Notes: generated from the sequence alone by a model not told the origin. 64,000 nt of DNA from Pseudomonadota bacterium (GCA_020161655.1 JAIUPC010000019.1:226280-290279); one strand, 5' to 3'; positions 54,674 through 63,610 are shown, counted from the first letter of the stretch. A program made the numbers and translations.

Positions 54674-56152
54674 TCACGGCCTCTTATGTCCAGACGCGCG
54701 CAAGGCCCCGGCGATGAGCGCAATGCCTTCGGGAATGCGTGTTTGCGCGATCGAGGAATAGGCGAGACGGTAGTAGTTGCCCGGCGCCGTCGGCGGATCG
54801 AAGAAGAGCCGCCCCGGCTCGATCAGCACGCCCTTGGCGCGAAGATCCTGTGCCAGCCGGTCGGTATCCACCGCCTCCGGCCCCCGCATCCAGAAGCTTG
54901 ACCCGCCGAAGGCGCCGCGCCCGGCTATCTCAAGCCCCTCCTGCGCGATGGCCTCATCCATCACCGTGCGGCGGCGCTTGTAGGCCTGATTGAGCCGGTT
55001 GATGAGCGCGTCGTAATGGCCGAGCGACAGGAAATAGGCGACCGTGCGCTGGATATGGCCGGGCGGGTGGCGCAGCATCGCGGCCCGAAGCGCCCGCGCC
55101 TCGCGGATGAAGCCCTGCGAGGCGACGAGATAGCCGAGCCTCAGCCCCGGAAAGAGCGACTTCGAGAAGGAGCCCGCGTAGATCACCCGCCCTTCGCGGT
55201 CGAGCGATTTCAGCGCCGGGGCGGCGGGCTTCAGGAACGACATCTCGAATTCGTAGTCGTCCTCGATGATGAGGAAATCCTCCGCCACCGCCCGTTCCAG
55301 AAGGGCCGCCCGCCGCTTGATCGGCATGGTGGCATTGGTCGGGCAATGATGGCTCGCGGTCGTGAATACCGCGCGGACGCCCTCCGGCACGGCTTCGGGC
55401 GGCAGGCCTTCCTCATCCACGTTGACCGGCAGGATCGTGGCGCCCAACTGGCCGAGGATGGCGCGGAGCCCCGGATAGCAGGGGTTCTCCACCGCCACCC
55501 GCGTGCCCTGCCCGGTCAGCACCTCTGCCGCGATCCAGAGCGCGTTCTGCGCCCCCATGGTCAGAAGCACCTCCTCGGGCCGGGCAGCGATGCCGCGCCG
55601 GGGCAGGATGTTGCGCACGATGTATTCGACCAGCATCGGGTCGTCGCGTTCGTAAAAGTCGTCGGTCAGAACCTCGAAATCGCGACGCCCGAGGGCGCGG
55701 AGCGCGCATTGCCGCCAGTTCTGATGGTCGAAAAGTGCTGCATCCGCCTGCCCGTAAATGAAGGGAAACGGGTAGCTCCGCCAATCCTCGGGCTTTGCTG
55801 GCAATGCATGGCGGGTGAAACGCCCGCCGATCAGCGCCGCCCAGTCGACCCCCTCGCGGCGCGGCGCGTCGACCGGCTTGAACTCCGGCGGGCGCGGCGC
55901 GGTGTCGGAGATGAAATAGCCCGACCGCCCGCGCGAGGTGAGATAGTCGCCCGAGACCAGCTCGGTATAGGCCAGCGTCACGGTGATCCGGCTGACGCCG
56001 AGATGGCGGGCAAGGCCCCGGCTCGACGGCATCTTCTCGCCCGCACGGAAGCGGCCGCGCAGGATGCCCTCGGCCACCATCTGCTGGATTTCCTGCTGCA
56101 GGGTGCCGTTGAACCCGGCGGTCAGGAAGAAGGCTTCGGCGGGGATCGACAT
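54674..56152 (-). CDS. tauR: MocR-type taurine regulator TauR
   Basis: This 492-residue regulator of the MocR/GabR class has an N-terminal GntR-type winged helix (LQQEIQQMVAEGILRGRFRAGEKMPSSRGLARHLGVSRITVTLAYTELVSGDYL) followed by an aminotransferase-like domain that binds PLP (IYAGSFSKSLFPGLRLGYL, lysine in FSKSL). TauR of Rhodobacter capsulatus activates tpa-tauABC-xsc with taurine. ATG at 56152 starts MSIPAEAFFLTAGFN; the frame to 56215 is an extension. It lies 74 bases upstream of xsc on the same strand. Confidence 0.9.
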   Translation of the reverse strand: MSIPAEAFFLTAGFNGTLQQEIQQMVAEGILRGRFRAGEKMPSSRGLARHLGVSRITVTLAYTELVSGDYLTSRGRSGYFISDTAPRPPEFKPVDAPRREGVDWAALIGGRFTRHALPAKPEDWRSYPFPFIYGQADAALFDHQNWRQCALRALGRRDFEVLTDDFYERDDPMLVEYIVRNILPRRGIAARPEEVLLTMGAQNALWIAAEVLTGQGTRVAVENPCYPGLRAILGQLGATILPVNVDEEGLPPEAVPEGVRAVFTTASHHCPTNATMPIKRRAALLERAVAEDFLIIEDDYEFEMSFLKPAAPALKSLDREGRVIYAGSFSKSLFPGLRLGYLVASQGFIREARALRAAMLRHPPGHIQRTVAYFLSLGHYDALINRLNQAYKRRRTVMDEAIAQEGLEIAGRGAFGGSSFWMRGPEAVDTDRLAQDLRAKGVLIEPGRLFFDPPTAPGNYYRLAYSSIAQTRIPEGIALIAGALRASGHKRP

Positions 56153-56320
56153 TGCTGGCCCTATGCGCGCGGCGGCATCTGGACCTATGGCATCCAAAAC
56201 CGGCTCCGCCGTCAAGCCCCGGGGCGCTGGCGCGCCATCTTGACGAAAACTTCGTGGCGGGCCTCATTCCTGCCCAAATGGTCGGGCCATGTGGCCGGAC
56301 CGTACCGGCGGGGGTAACCA

Positions 56321-57901
56321 GTGAGCGACACAACCTCTTCAGCGATGCAGGAGCAGGTCTCTGGCCTGGCCCGCAACAAAGCGTGGCCAACTGCGACACT
56401 GGTCGCGGCTGCAGGGGCGCTAGTTTTCTCCGCGCTGGTTCTCGGTTTTCTCTGGGGGCGCACCGTCAACCACGATGTGGCCTGGTACCTGATCGCCACA
56501 CGCGAATGGCTGGGCGGCGCGCGACTCTATGTCGACATCTACGAGGTCAACCCGCCGCTCAACTTCTATCTCACGGCGCCGGCGCTGCTCCTCGCCGACC
56601 TGACGGGTATTGCCGATGAGAATGCAGTTTCGGTGATGATCTGCGTTTGGATGTTCTTCAGCCTGTTGGCCAGTTGGACAATCCTATCGTTGCAGGACGA
56701 TCTGCCGGCTCCACGGCGCCTGGTGTTCCTTTTCGGAGTGGCGCTCGCACTCTTCCTTCCCGCGCTGCCCGACGTCGGTCAGCGCGAGCATGTTTTGGTG
56801 ATATTCGCGACACCTTGGCTCTTGGCGCAGTTGCCGCGGCGGGAGCCGCTGCCACCTCTTGTCACCGTGGCGCTCGCGGCGGTTGCGGCGGTGGGCATCT
56901 GCCTCAAACCATACTTCCTGTTGCTGCCACTCTCGGTCACCATTTGGCAGGTGCTGTCGGCCCGTTCACCGCGCCCCGTGCTGTCGCTCGGCAACTTGAC
57001 GATGTTCATGGTCGGCATCGCCTATGTCGCAGCGGCCTATGCGATGCATCCGGAATACTTCAGCGATGTGATCCCGGTCGCGCGCAGCGTTTACGGTACG
57101 ATCGCGCTTTCCGATGAGGTGCTATACCGGGTACTCGCCTATCGGGCTCTTCCGTTCCTGCCTTTTGCAGCTTTTCTGCTTGTTTGCCGCCCGGAACTGC
57201 AGGGGATCGGCGTGCTCTCCGCCGCCACGCTTGCCGGACTTTGCAGCTACCTCCTGCAGTGGAACGGGTTCCCCTATCATCTTGTTCCCTTTACCGCTTT
57301 CGCCGCGATAACCGCCTTCTGGGTACTCGTCCATGCGCGGAACTTCACTCCCCTGGCGATGGCCGCCTGCATCGGCTTGTCCCTGACCGCTTTCCGCGTC
57401 GCTCTCTTTGGCCCGTACCAGAACGGCTATGTGAATGCCTTGCTTGCCCAGACTGATCCGACGTGGAAGCCGGATGGCCTCATGGTCCTTTCGACTCAGG
57501 TCATGCCCGGGCCACCGGTTGCGCTGGCATTGCATACCCGCTGGACCAGCCGCTATCCTCATGCCTGGCTCATACCCGGCGCGCTGAACGGTCTGCGCGA
57601 CACCGACTGCGCGGTCGACAAGGAGCGGTGCGACCAGCTGACTGCAATTCTCGACCGTTCGCGGCAGGAGAATGTCGACGATCTCGTCAAGGGGCAGCCC
57701 GATATCCTTGCGATCCACAAGGGCACCGACTTCGTCGATGCGTCTACGTTCTCTTGGTATGAACTGATGCGCGATGTGCCTGGCTGGGCGGAGGCGCTGC
57801 GCGACTACAAGCAGATGTCGTCGGGACAGTACTTCGACATCTGGCTTCGCTGCGCCGGGGCTACCGGCGCCATCGCCGCATCCTGCCGCGCAGCGAAGTA
57901 G
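56321..57901 (+). CDS. Polytopic membrane protein, GT-C/PMT-like, unknown
   Basis: This 526-residue protein has about ten membrane helices. It begins with a short polar region, a helix at about 26-48, then an extracytoplasmic loop NHDVAWYLIATREWLGGARLYVDIYEVNPPLNFYLTAPA. This loop resembles the conserved region of PMT/ArnT-type GT-C glycosyltransferases, with an acidic residue after the first helix. The C-terminal ~110 residues are polar and contain paired cysteines. It starts with GTG after GGGGGT. Codons such as CTA, GTA, ACA and TTG are more common than in its neighbours, suggesting a different origin. It sits alone on the plus strand between tauR and tpa; a role in taurine use is unlikely. 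Confidence 0.7.
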   Translation: MSDTTSSAMQEQVSGLARNKAWPTATLVAAAGALVFSALVLGFLWGRTVNHDVAWYLIATREWLGGARLYVDIYEVNPPLNFYLTAPALLLADLTGIADENAVSVMICVWMFFSLLASWTILSLQDDLPAPRRLVFLFGVALALFLPALPDVGQREHVLVIFATPWLLAQLPRREPLPPLVTVALAAVAAVGICLKPYFLLLPLSVTIWQVLSARSPRPVLSLGNLTMFMVGIAYVAAAYAMHPEYFSDVIPVARSVYGTIALSDEVLYRVLAYRALPFLPFAAFLLVCRPELQGIGVLSAATLAGLCSYLLQWNGFPYHLVPFTAFAAITAFWVLVHARNFTPLAMAACIGLSLTAFRVALFGPYQNGYVNALLAQTDPTWKPDGLMVLSTQVMPGPPVALALHTRWTSRYPHAWLIPGALNGLRDTDCAVDKERCDQLTAILDRSRQENVDDLVKGQPDILAIHKGTDFVDASTFSWYELMRDVPGWAEALRDYKQMSSGQYFDIWLRCAGATGAIAASCRAAK

Positions 57902-57962
57902 AGCCTGCCCGCCCCTTCCCTTTTGCACTGAATGACCCTGCGGGGGCGCCCCCCCTGCGGGT

Positions 57963-57985
57963 CGCCCCGGACCTGGTCCGGGGCG
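57963..57985. terminator. Palindrome between membrane-protein gene and tpa
   Basis: Perfect 11-base arms CGCCCCGGACC/GGTCCGGGGCG flank one central base. It lies just before the tpa stop on the other strand, between convergent genes, and is likely a bidirectional terminator. A nearby direct repeat of CCTGCGGG (57939-57961 region) adds a second GC-rich element. Confidence 0.55.
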
Positions 57986-57992
57986 AGGCCCT

Positions 57993-59378
57993 TTACGAAA
58001 AGACCCGCGTCAGCGCCTTGTCGATGGCGCCGGTGATCTCGTCGATGTCGTCGGGCGTCGCGATCAGCGCCGGCGACAGGCAGAGCGTGTTGTTCAGCCC
58101 CGGCACCGAGCGGTTGGTGGCGCCGATGATGACGCCCTGTGCCATGCAGTCGGCGACAACCGCCTGCACCCGCTTTTCATCCACCGCTTCCCTGGTCTTG
58201 CGGTCGACGACCAGTTCGGCACCAAGGAAAAGGCCCTTGCCGCGCACGTCGCCAACGACCCGGTGCTTTTCCATCAGCGCCTGAAGGTTCGCCAAGGCGC
58301 GGTCGCCCATCTTCACGGTATTGGCGAGAAGGCCCTCATCCTCGATGATCCGCATGTTCTCGATCGCCGCCGCCGGGCCTGCGGTGCAGCCGCCGAAGGT
58401 GGAGATGTCGCGGAAGTAGTTCATCGGGTCGGCGGCATCGTCCTTGAACATCTCGAAGACGGCTTCGGTGGTGACGCAGCAGGCGATGGCGGCGTAACCC
58501 GAGGCGACGCCCTTGGCCATGGTCACGAAATCCGGCTTGATCCCGTAGTGCTGGTAGCCGAACCAGGTGCCGGTGCGGCCGACGCCGCAGACGACCTCGT
58601 CGATGTGAAGAAGGACATCGTACTTCTTGCAGATCTCCTGCACCCGCTCCCAATAGCCCTCGGGGGGCGTGATGACGCCGCCGCCTGCCGTCACCGGCTC
58701 AAGGCAGAGGCCGCCCACCGTGTCCGGGCCTTCGCGGAGGATCACTTCCTCGATCTGGTTCGCGGCCCATTCGCCGTAATTCTCGACCGGGGCGCCGTCC
58801 TGGCGGCGGTATTCCATGCAATGCGGCACGCGGACGAAGCCCGGCGCAAGCGGGCCGTACTGCATCACACGCTCGTCCTGCCCGCCCGCCGACATGGTGG
58901 CAAGCGTGCCGCCGTGATAGTCGCGGTCGCGGAAGAGGATCTTGTGCTTCTTGCCGCCGTAACGCTTGTGCGCGATCTGGCGGATCATCTTGAAGGCCTT
59001 CTCGTTGGCCTCGGACCCGGAGTTGGTGTAGTAGACGCGGGACATGCCCGGCATCTTCTCGATCAGCTGCCTGGCGAAGATGGACCCCGGGATCGAGCCC
59101 GCCGAATTGGCGAAATAGTTCATCTTGATGAGCTGGTCATAGACCGCCTTGGCGATCGTCTCGCGGCCATAGCCCACGTTCACGGTCCAGACCCCGCCCG
59201 AGACAGCGTCGAGGAATTCCTTGCCCTTGGCGTCCCAGACCCGGATGCCCTTGCCCTCGACGATGATGCGCGGGTCGTTGGTCTCGAACTGCTTGTGCTG
59301 GATCAGGTGATGCCAGAGATGGGCGCGGTCGGCCTCGACCACTTCGGAGATGTCGTTCGAATAACGTGTGCTGTCCAT
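57993..59378 (-). CDS. tpa: Taurine-pyruvate aminotransferase
   Basis: Tpa moves the amino group of taurine to pyruvate, giving sulfoacetaldehyde and alanine. The 461-residue class III aminotransferase starts MDSTRYSNDISEVVEADRAHLWHHL. It has D260 (LLHIDEVVCGVGRTG) for the PLP nitrogen and the Schiff-base lysine K289 (FVTMAKGVASG). Sequence and locus fit Tpa rather than omega-amino-acid aminotransferases in general. It is divergent from tauA with a 264-base control region. Confidence 0.92.
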   Translation of the reverse strand: MDSTRYSNDISEVVEADRAHLWHHLIQHKQFETNDPRIIVEGKGIRVWDAKGKEFLDAVSGGVWTVNVGYGRETIAKAVYDQLIKMNYFANSAGSIPGSIFARQLIEKMPGMSRVYYTNSGSEANEKAFKMIRQIAHKRYGGKKHKILFRDRDYHGGTLATMSAGGQDERVMQYGPLAPGFVRVPHCMEYRRQDGAPVENYGEWAANQIEEVILREGPDTVGGLCLEPVTAGGGVITPPEGYWERVQEICKKYDVLLHIDEVVCGVGRTGTWFGYQHYGIKPDFVTMAKGVASGYAAIACCVTTEAVFEMFKDDAADPMNYFRDISTFGGCTAGPAAAIENMRIIEDEGLLANTVKMGDRALANLQALMEKHRVVGDVRGKGLFLGAELVVDRKTREAVDEKRVQAVVADCMAQGVIIGATNRSVPGLNNTLCLSPALIATPDDIDEITGAIDKALTRVFS

Positions 59379-59468
59379 GTGCCTTGCCTTTCCGGAACGC
59401 GCGCCCGAAGGGCCGGCAGTGCCGGCATTCGGGCTTTGCCTGAAAACATCATGAAACCCGTCGCTGCC

Positions 59469-59610
59469 GTATGTCCAGTGGGTGACCTCCTTTCAGTCCA
59501 GACTTGGGCACCTGCGCAGGGTGAACTCCAAATCTGGCGCTATCCTGCTTGCGCGATCTGGTCATATGCCACAAGCTGGAGCGGCAACATAGTAACCATA
59601 AGCTGGGGCG
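59469..59610. promoter_or_regulatory. tpa-tauA divergent control region with repeats
   Basis: Two copies of TGTCCAG/AGTCCAG (59469-59478 and 59492-59501, reading CTGGACATAC and CTGGACTGAA on the minus strand) are 23 bases apart, resembling the CTGGACYTAA direct repeats I recall for TauR. Nearer tauA, AAGCTGG(A/G)GCG occurs twice (59573-59583, 59600-59610), 27 bases apart. TauR (MocR class) is expected to bind direct repeats. Confidence 0.45.
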
Positions 59611-59642
59611 ATGGACGACCCTTGCAGACCAGGGAGACTTAA

Positions 59643-60641
59643 ATGCGTAAGACGATGCTGACTTCTACCGTGGCGGCGCTGGCATTCATGGCCGGCGGCC
59701 AGGCGGCGATGGCGCTCGAAGAGATCACTGTGGCCTACTTCATGGAATGGCCGATGCCCTTCGAATACGCCAAGGCCAACGGCACCTACGACACCGAAAT
59801 GGGCGTGAAGGTCAACTGGCGCGCCTTCGACACCGGCACCGCGATGTCGGCGGCAATGGCCTCGGGCGACGTGCAGATCGCCGTCAGCCAGGGCGTGCCG
59901 CCCTTCGTCGTCGCAACCTCGGCCGGGCAGGACCTGCAGACCATCGCCGTTGCCGTCTCCTATTCCGAGAATGACAACTGCGTCGTGCGCTCGGACCTCG
60001 AGATCACCAAGGACAATGCCAAGGAGATCGAGGGCAAGAAGGTCGCCGTGCCGCTCGGCACCGCCGCGCATTACGGCTTCCTCCGGCAGATGGACCATTT
60101 CGGCATCGACCTCGCGAAGTTGCAGATCGTCGACATGGCCCCGCCGGACGGCGCCGCCGCGATCGCCCAGGGGGCTGTCGACATGGCCTGCGGCTATGGC
60201 GGCGGTCTCAACCGGATGAAGGAACACGGCAATGTCCTTCTGACCGGCGCCGAGAAGGAAGCGCTCGGCATCCTCGTCTTCGACGTGATCTCGGCCCCGG
60301 CGGCTTTCGTTGCCGAAAATCCCGACCTCGCGGCGAAGTTCATGAAGGTCACGGAAGACGCCAATGCGATGTGGAACGAAGGCTCCAAGCAGGCCGAGAT
60401 GATCGAGGTCATCGCCAAGGACGCCGGGATGGACGTTGAAACCGCGAAGAAGGACATCTCCACCTTCGTCTTCCCCTCGGTCGACGTGCAGCTGTCCGAG
60501 AAATGGCTCGGCGGTGGCGCGCAGACCTTCATGAAGGGCGTCAGCCAGGTCTTCCTCGATGCAGGCTCCATCCCCGCAGCACGGGACACCTATGACGCGG
60601 CGGTCAGCACGGCGCCCCTTGAAGCCGTGAAGGGCATGTAA
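59643..60641 (+). CDS. tauA: Taurine-binding protein TauA
   Basis: This 332-residue periplasmic protein has a signal peptide MRKTMLTSTVAALAFMAGGQ (cleaved near AMA/L, residue 24). The mature part starts LEEITVAYFMEWPMPFEYAKANG, a TauA/NrtA-like fold. It delivers taurine to TauC/TauB. The RBS (GGGAG) is strong. The gene is followed by a stem-loop before tauB. Confidence 0.93.
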   Translation: MRKTMLTSTVAALAFMAGGQAAMALEEITVAYFMEWPMPFEYAKANGTYDTEMGVKVNWRAFDTGTAMSAAMASGDVQIAVSQGVPPFVVATSAGQDLQTIAVAVSYSENDNCVVRSDLEITKDNAKEIEGKKVAVPLGTAAHYGFLRQMDHFGIDLAKLQIVDMAPPDGAAAIAQGAVDMACGYGGGLNRMKEHGNVLLTGAEKEALGILVFDVISAPAAFVAENPDLAAKFMKVTEDANAMWNEGSKQAEMIEVIAKDAGMDVETAKKDISTFVFPSVDVQLSEKWLGGGAQTFMKGVSQVFLDAGSIPAARDTYDAAVSTAPLEAVKGM

Positions 60642-60656
60642 GCCTCCTCTCCCTCG

Positions 60657-60683
60657 CGGCCCGGGAACCAGGTTTCCGGGCCG
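60657..60683 (+). terminator. Stem-loop between tauA and tauB
   Basis: An 11-pair stem with one G-U wobble (CGGCCCGGGAA/TTTCCGGGCCG) has the five-base loop CCAGG and is followed by TTTCTTC. It lies 16 bases after the tauA stop. It looks like a partial rho-independent terminator that reduces tauBC relative to tauA. Confidence 0.75.
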
Positions 60684-60709
60684 TTTCTTCATCGCGGATC
60701 GAGAGGGAC

Positions 60710-61519
60710 ATGACAGGACTCGTCATCGACAATATTTCCATGCGCTTCGACCTGCCCGATGGCGGATCAGTACAGGCGCTGAAGAACGTCTCGCTTCACC
60801 TCCAACCGGGTGAGCTTCTGTCGGTTCTCGGCCCTTCGGGCTGCGGCAAGACCACGCTTCTCAACATCCTCGCAGGCTTTCTGGCGCCCACCGACGGCAA
60901 GGTCACGCTGGGCGGCAAGCCGGTGAACGGGCCTGGCCCGGAACGCGGCATGGTCTTCCAGCAGGGCGCGCTTTTCGAATGGATGAGCGTGCGGTGCAAT
61001 GTCGACTTCGGTCCGCGCATGAAGGGCATGCCCGAGGCCGAGCGCAACAAGATCACCGATCATCTTCTTGAAACCGTCGGCTTGCGCGAGTTCAAGGAGA
61101 AGGCGGTGTACGAGCTTTCCGGCGGCATGCAGCAGCGCGTGGCGCTGGCCCGCTGCCTGGCCAACGACCCCGATGTGATCCTGATGGACGAACCCCTCGG
61201 CGCCCTTGATGCGCTGACGCGCGAGAAGATGCAGGGCCTTGTCCTCAAGCTCTGGAAAGAGACGGGCAAGACTGTGGTTCTCATCACCCATTCCGTCGAA
61301 GAGGCGCTGCTTCTCGGCGAAAGGCTTCTTGTCATGGCGCCGCGACCGGGGCGCATCTTCCGCGAATACCGCCTGCCCTTCGCCGAACGCGGCGTCGGCC
61401 AGGACCTGCGCGTGGTGAAGAAATCCGAAGGCTTCGCCGAACGGCGGGAAGAGATCCTGTCGATGATCTGGGGCATGGAGGAAGAGATCATGGGACGCTC
61501 CGAAGGTGCGGCGGCATGA
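60710..61519 (+). CDS. tauB: Taurine ABC ATPase TauB
   Basis: This 269-residue ATPase has Walker A GPSGCGKTT at about 41-49, signature ELSGGMQQRVALARCL, Walker B VILMDEPLGALDALTR and the histidine in LITHSVEEA. It belongs to the nitrate/sulfonate/taurine subfamily and energises TauC. Its last four bases overlap the tauC start (ATGA). Confidence 0.95.
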   Translation: MTGLVIDNISMRFDLPDGGSVQALKNVSLHLQPGELLSVLGPSGCGKTTLLNILAGFLAPTDGKVTLGGKPVNGPGPERGMVFQQGALFEWMSVRCNVDFGPRMKGMPEAERNKITDHLLETVGLREFKEKAVYELSGGMQQRVALARCLANDPDVILMDEPLGALDALTREKMQGLVLKLWKETGKTVVLITHSVEEALLLGERLLVMAPRPGRIFREYRLPFAERGVGQDLRVVKKSEGFAERREEILSMIWGMEEEIMGRSEGAAA

Positions 61520-62781
61520 CCGTTCTCTTCCTCTATCTTCTCCTCTTCCTCGGCTCCTACGTCATTGTCCGGCTGGTCCGCGCCCGGCGCGGCGAAAAGC
61601 ACGACCTGACCAGCCTCAAGACCGTGACCTTCGGCGACGAAAGCGCGATCCGTCCCGACCGTGTCGCCTCGGTCATCTCGGTCGCCGCAATCTTCCTGAT
61701 CTGGGGCGCCTTCACCGGGTCGAAGCTGGTGCCGGTCCACGTTCCCGGGCCCTTCACCGGCGACACGAGCTTTACCTACACGGCCGAGAATGCCGCAGGT
61801 GCCACGGATGAGGCAAAGGTCGATATCCGGGTTACGCGGGCGGGCGACAAGCCCGAAACGCCCGTGCCGGCGCCCGGCGAGGGTTTTGCCAAGGATGACG
61901 GCGCCATCGTCCAGGCCTGGCGCAGCGCGCTTATCAAGCCTGCCGCCAATGATGATGGCGGAGCGGATGCGGGCTTTCGTATCACGGCCATCGACGGCAA
62001 GCCTGTCGTGGCCGACGAAAAGGTCAGGGTCGCCGACGGTGAGGTGGCGTTGACCACGAAAGGATCGCTCAACTTCGAACCCGACGACGGTTGGCAGATG
62101 GAGCCGATCTGGCTGCCCGCGCCCGAGGCTGTCGTCAAGCGCTTCATCGACATCGCGACGAACGGCTACCAGAACACCTCGCTCTGGGGCCATCTCGGGG
62201 CTTCGCTGATGCGGGTGCTCGCGGGCTTCTTCCTCGGCTCTCTGGTGGGGATTCCGCTTGGCTATGCGATGGGCCTGTCGAACTGGTTCCGCGGCTGGTT
62301 CGATCCGATCGTGGAATTCATGCGTCCGGTGCCGCCCCTGGCGCTTATCCCCCTCGTCATCATCTGGTTCGGCATCTGGGAATCGGGCAAGATCGTGCTT
62401 CTGTTCCTTGCCGCGCTCTGGATCATGACCATCGCTGCGCGGGCCGGGGTGTCGGGCGTCAAGATATCGAAGATCCATGCCGCCTATTCGCTTGGCGCGT
62501 CGAAATGGCAGATCATGCGCCATGTCATCATTCCGAACTCCCTGCCCGATCTTTTCACCGGCGCGCGCGTTGCGATGGGCGTCTGCTGGGGCACCGTGGT
62601 CGCGGCCGAGCTTGTCGCCGCCGAAAAGGGCGCGGGCATGATGATCATCGCCGCCTCAAAGTTCCAGCTGACCGACATCGTGGTCATGGGCATCATCATG
62701 ATCGGCATCATCGGCTACGGCATCGACATCCTGATGCGGATGGCGGAACGGTGGCTGGTGCCATGGAAAGGCCGCGGCTAG
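61516..62781 (+). CDS. tauC: Taurine permease TauC with extra periplasmic domain
   Basis: The protein has 421 residues, against about 275 for E. coli TauC. The C-terminal ~210 residues are the standard binding-protein-dependent permease domain (EAA-type loop IHAAYSLGASKWQIMRHVIIPNSLP). The N-terminus adds two hydrophobic segments (about 1-20 and 48-66) and an extracytoplasmic insert (about 80-195) containing GDTSFTYTAENAAGATDEAK and GFRITAIDGKPVVADEKV, with DGEVALTTKGSLNFEPDDGW. These resemble VCBS or cadherin-like repeats. It is coupled to tauB. The insert could help dock TauA or sense the substrate. Confidence 0.9.
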   Translation: MTVLFLYLLLFLGSYVIVRLVRARRGEKHDLTSLKTVTFGDESAIRPDRVASVISVAAIFLIWGAFTGSKLVPVHVPGPFTGDTSFTYTAENAAGATDEAKVDIRVTRAGDKPETPVPAPGEGFAKDDGAIVQAWRSALIKPAANDDGGADAGFRITAIDGKPVVADEKVRVADGEVALTTKGSLNFEPDDGWQMEPIWLPAPEAVVKRFIDIATNGYQNTSLWGHLGASLMRVLAGFFLGSLVGIPLGYAMGLSNWFRGWFDPIVEFMRPVPPLALIPLVIIWFGIWESGKIVLLFLAALWIMTIAARAGVSGVKISKIHAAYSLGASKWQIMRHVIIPNSLPDLFTGARVAMGVCWGTVVAAELVAAEKGAGMMIIAASKFQLTDIVVMGIIMIGIIGYGIDILMRMAERWLVPWKGRG

Positions 62782-62907
62782 GCGGCTTTTCGCTCAGATC
62801 AACCAGCGGTTTAGATCCGACTGTCAGATTCTCGCCGCATTTCCGGCAAAGATTCACCATTGCTGTCTGACTTTCTGAGTCTGGAAGAGTTTCCGGAGTG
62901 CTGCCAC

Positions 62908-63534
62908 ATGACGCCGCGAAAGTTTCAGACCCCCGACAGGGGGCGCAGAGGTCTGCGCCGTATCGGTCTTGCCATCGCCCTTGTCTTCGCCCCCGTCGCC
63001 GCCGCGACAGCGGGGCAACCGCCGGATTTCATTGTCCCGCGCCAGACCATTGAGGCGCCCGCCGGCGCCGGCGCCATCTGCGAGCGTTATGACTGGGCCT
63101 GCGCCCGCGGCGACGGATTGAGGATGAGCGACACCGAGGCCATCAGGTTTGCCCGCGTCGTCAACACCGCGGTCAACCGCAGCACTCGCCCGGTTTCGGA
63201 CCGCGCGCAATACGGGGTCGAGGAGAACTGGACCCTGCCGAGCCGCCGGGGCGGTGACTGCGAAGATCTGGTGCTGATGAAGAAAAAGCTGCTGATTGCC
63301 AAGGGCATGGCACCTAAGCGCTTGATGATCGCAACTGTTCTTGACCGGCAGCGCGGCAGTCACGCCGTATTGGTGCTGCGTACCGCAGCGGGCGATTACG
63401 TGCTCGACAGTCTCGTCGGCACAATCAAGCCCTGGCGCTCGACGGGCTACAGCTTCTTGAAGATGCAGGACCCGATGGCCCCGTCGCGTTGGAACGCAAT
63501 TTTCGCAGGTGGCATTTTCGGCCCCCACGTCTGA
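62908..63534 (+). CDS. Transglutaminase-like cysteine protease (C93/BTLCP)
   Basis: This 208-residue protein has a signal peptide (RIGLAIALVFAPVAAATAG, cleavage near residue 36). The catalytic triad of the bacterial transglutaminase-like cysteine peptidases is visible: C118 in RRGGDCEDLVLMKK, H152 in RGSHAVLVLR, D167 in YVLDSLVG. Proteins of this family include LapG, which cleaves surface adhesins. No LapD-like gene is nearby. ATG at 62908 with GGAG is favoured over TTG at 62860. It is on the plus strand 126 bases after tauC and faces the glycine-rich gene. Confidence 0.85.
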   Translation: MTPRKFQTPDRGRRGLRRIGLAIALVFAPVAAATAGQPPDFIVPRQTIEAPAGAGAICERYDWACARGDGLRMSDTEAIRFARVVNTAVNRSTRPVSDRAQYGVEENWTLPSRRGGDCEDLVLMKKKLLIAKGMAPKRLMIATVLDRQRGSHAVLVLRTAAGDYVLDSLVGTIKPWRSTGYSFLKMQDPMAPSRWNAIFAGGIFGPHV

Positions 63535-63610
63535 CAGGCCGCGAACGTCTCATGACCTGAGATAGGATCGGGCGGCATTTCGCCCGATCCGTGCTGTTCT
63601 CAATGCCCGC

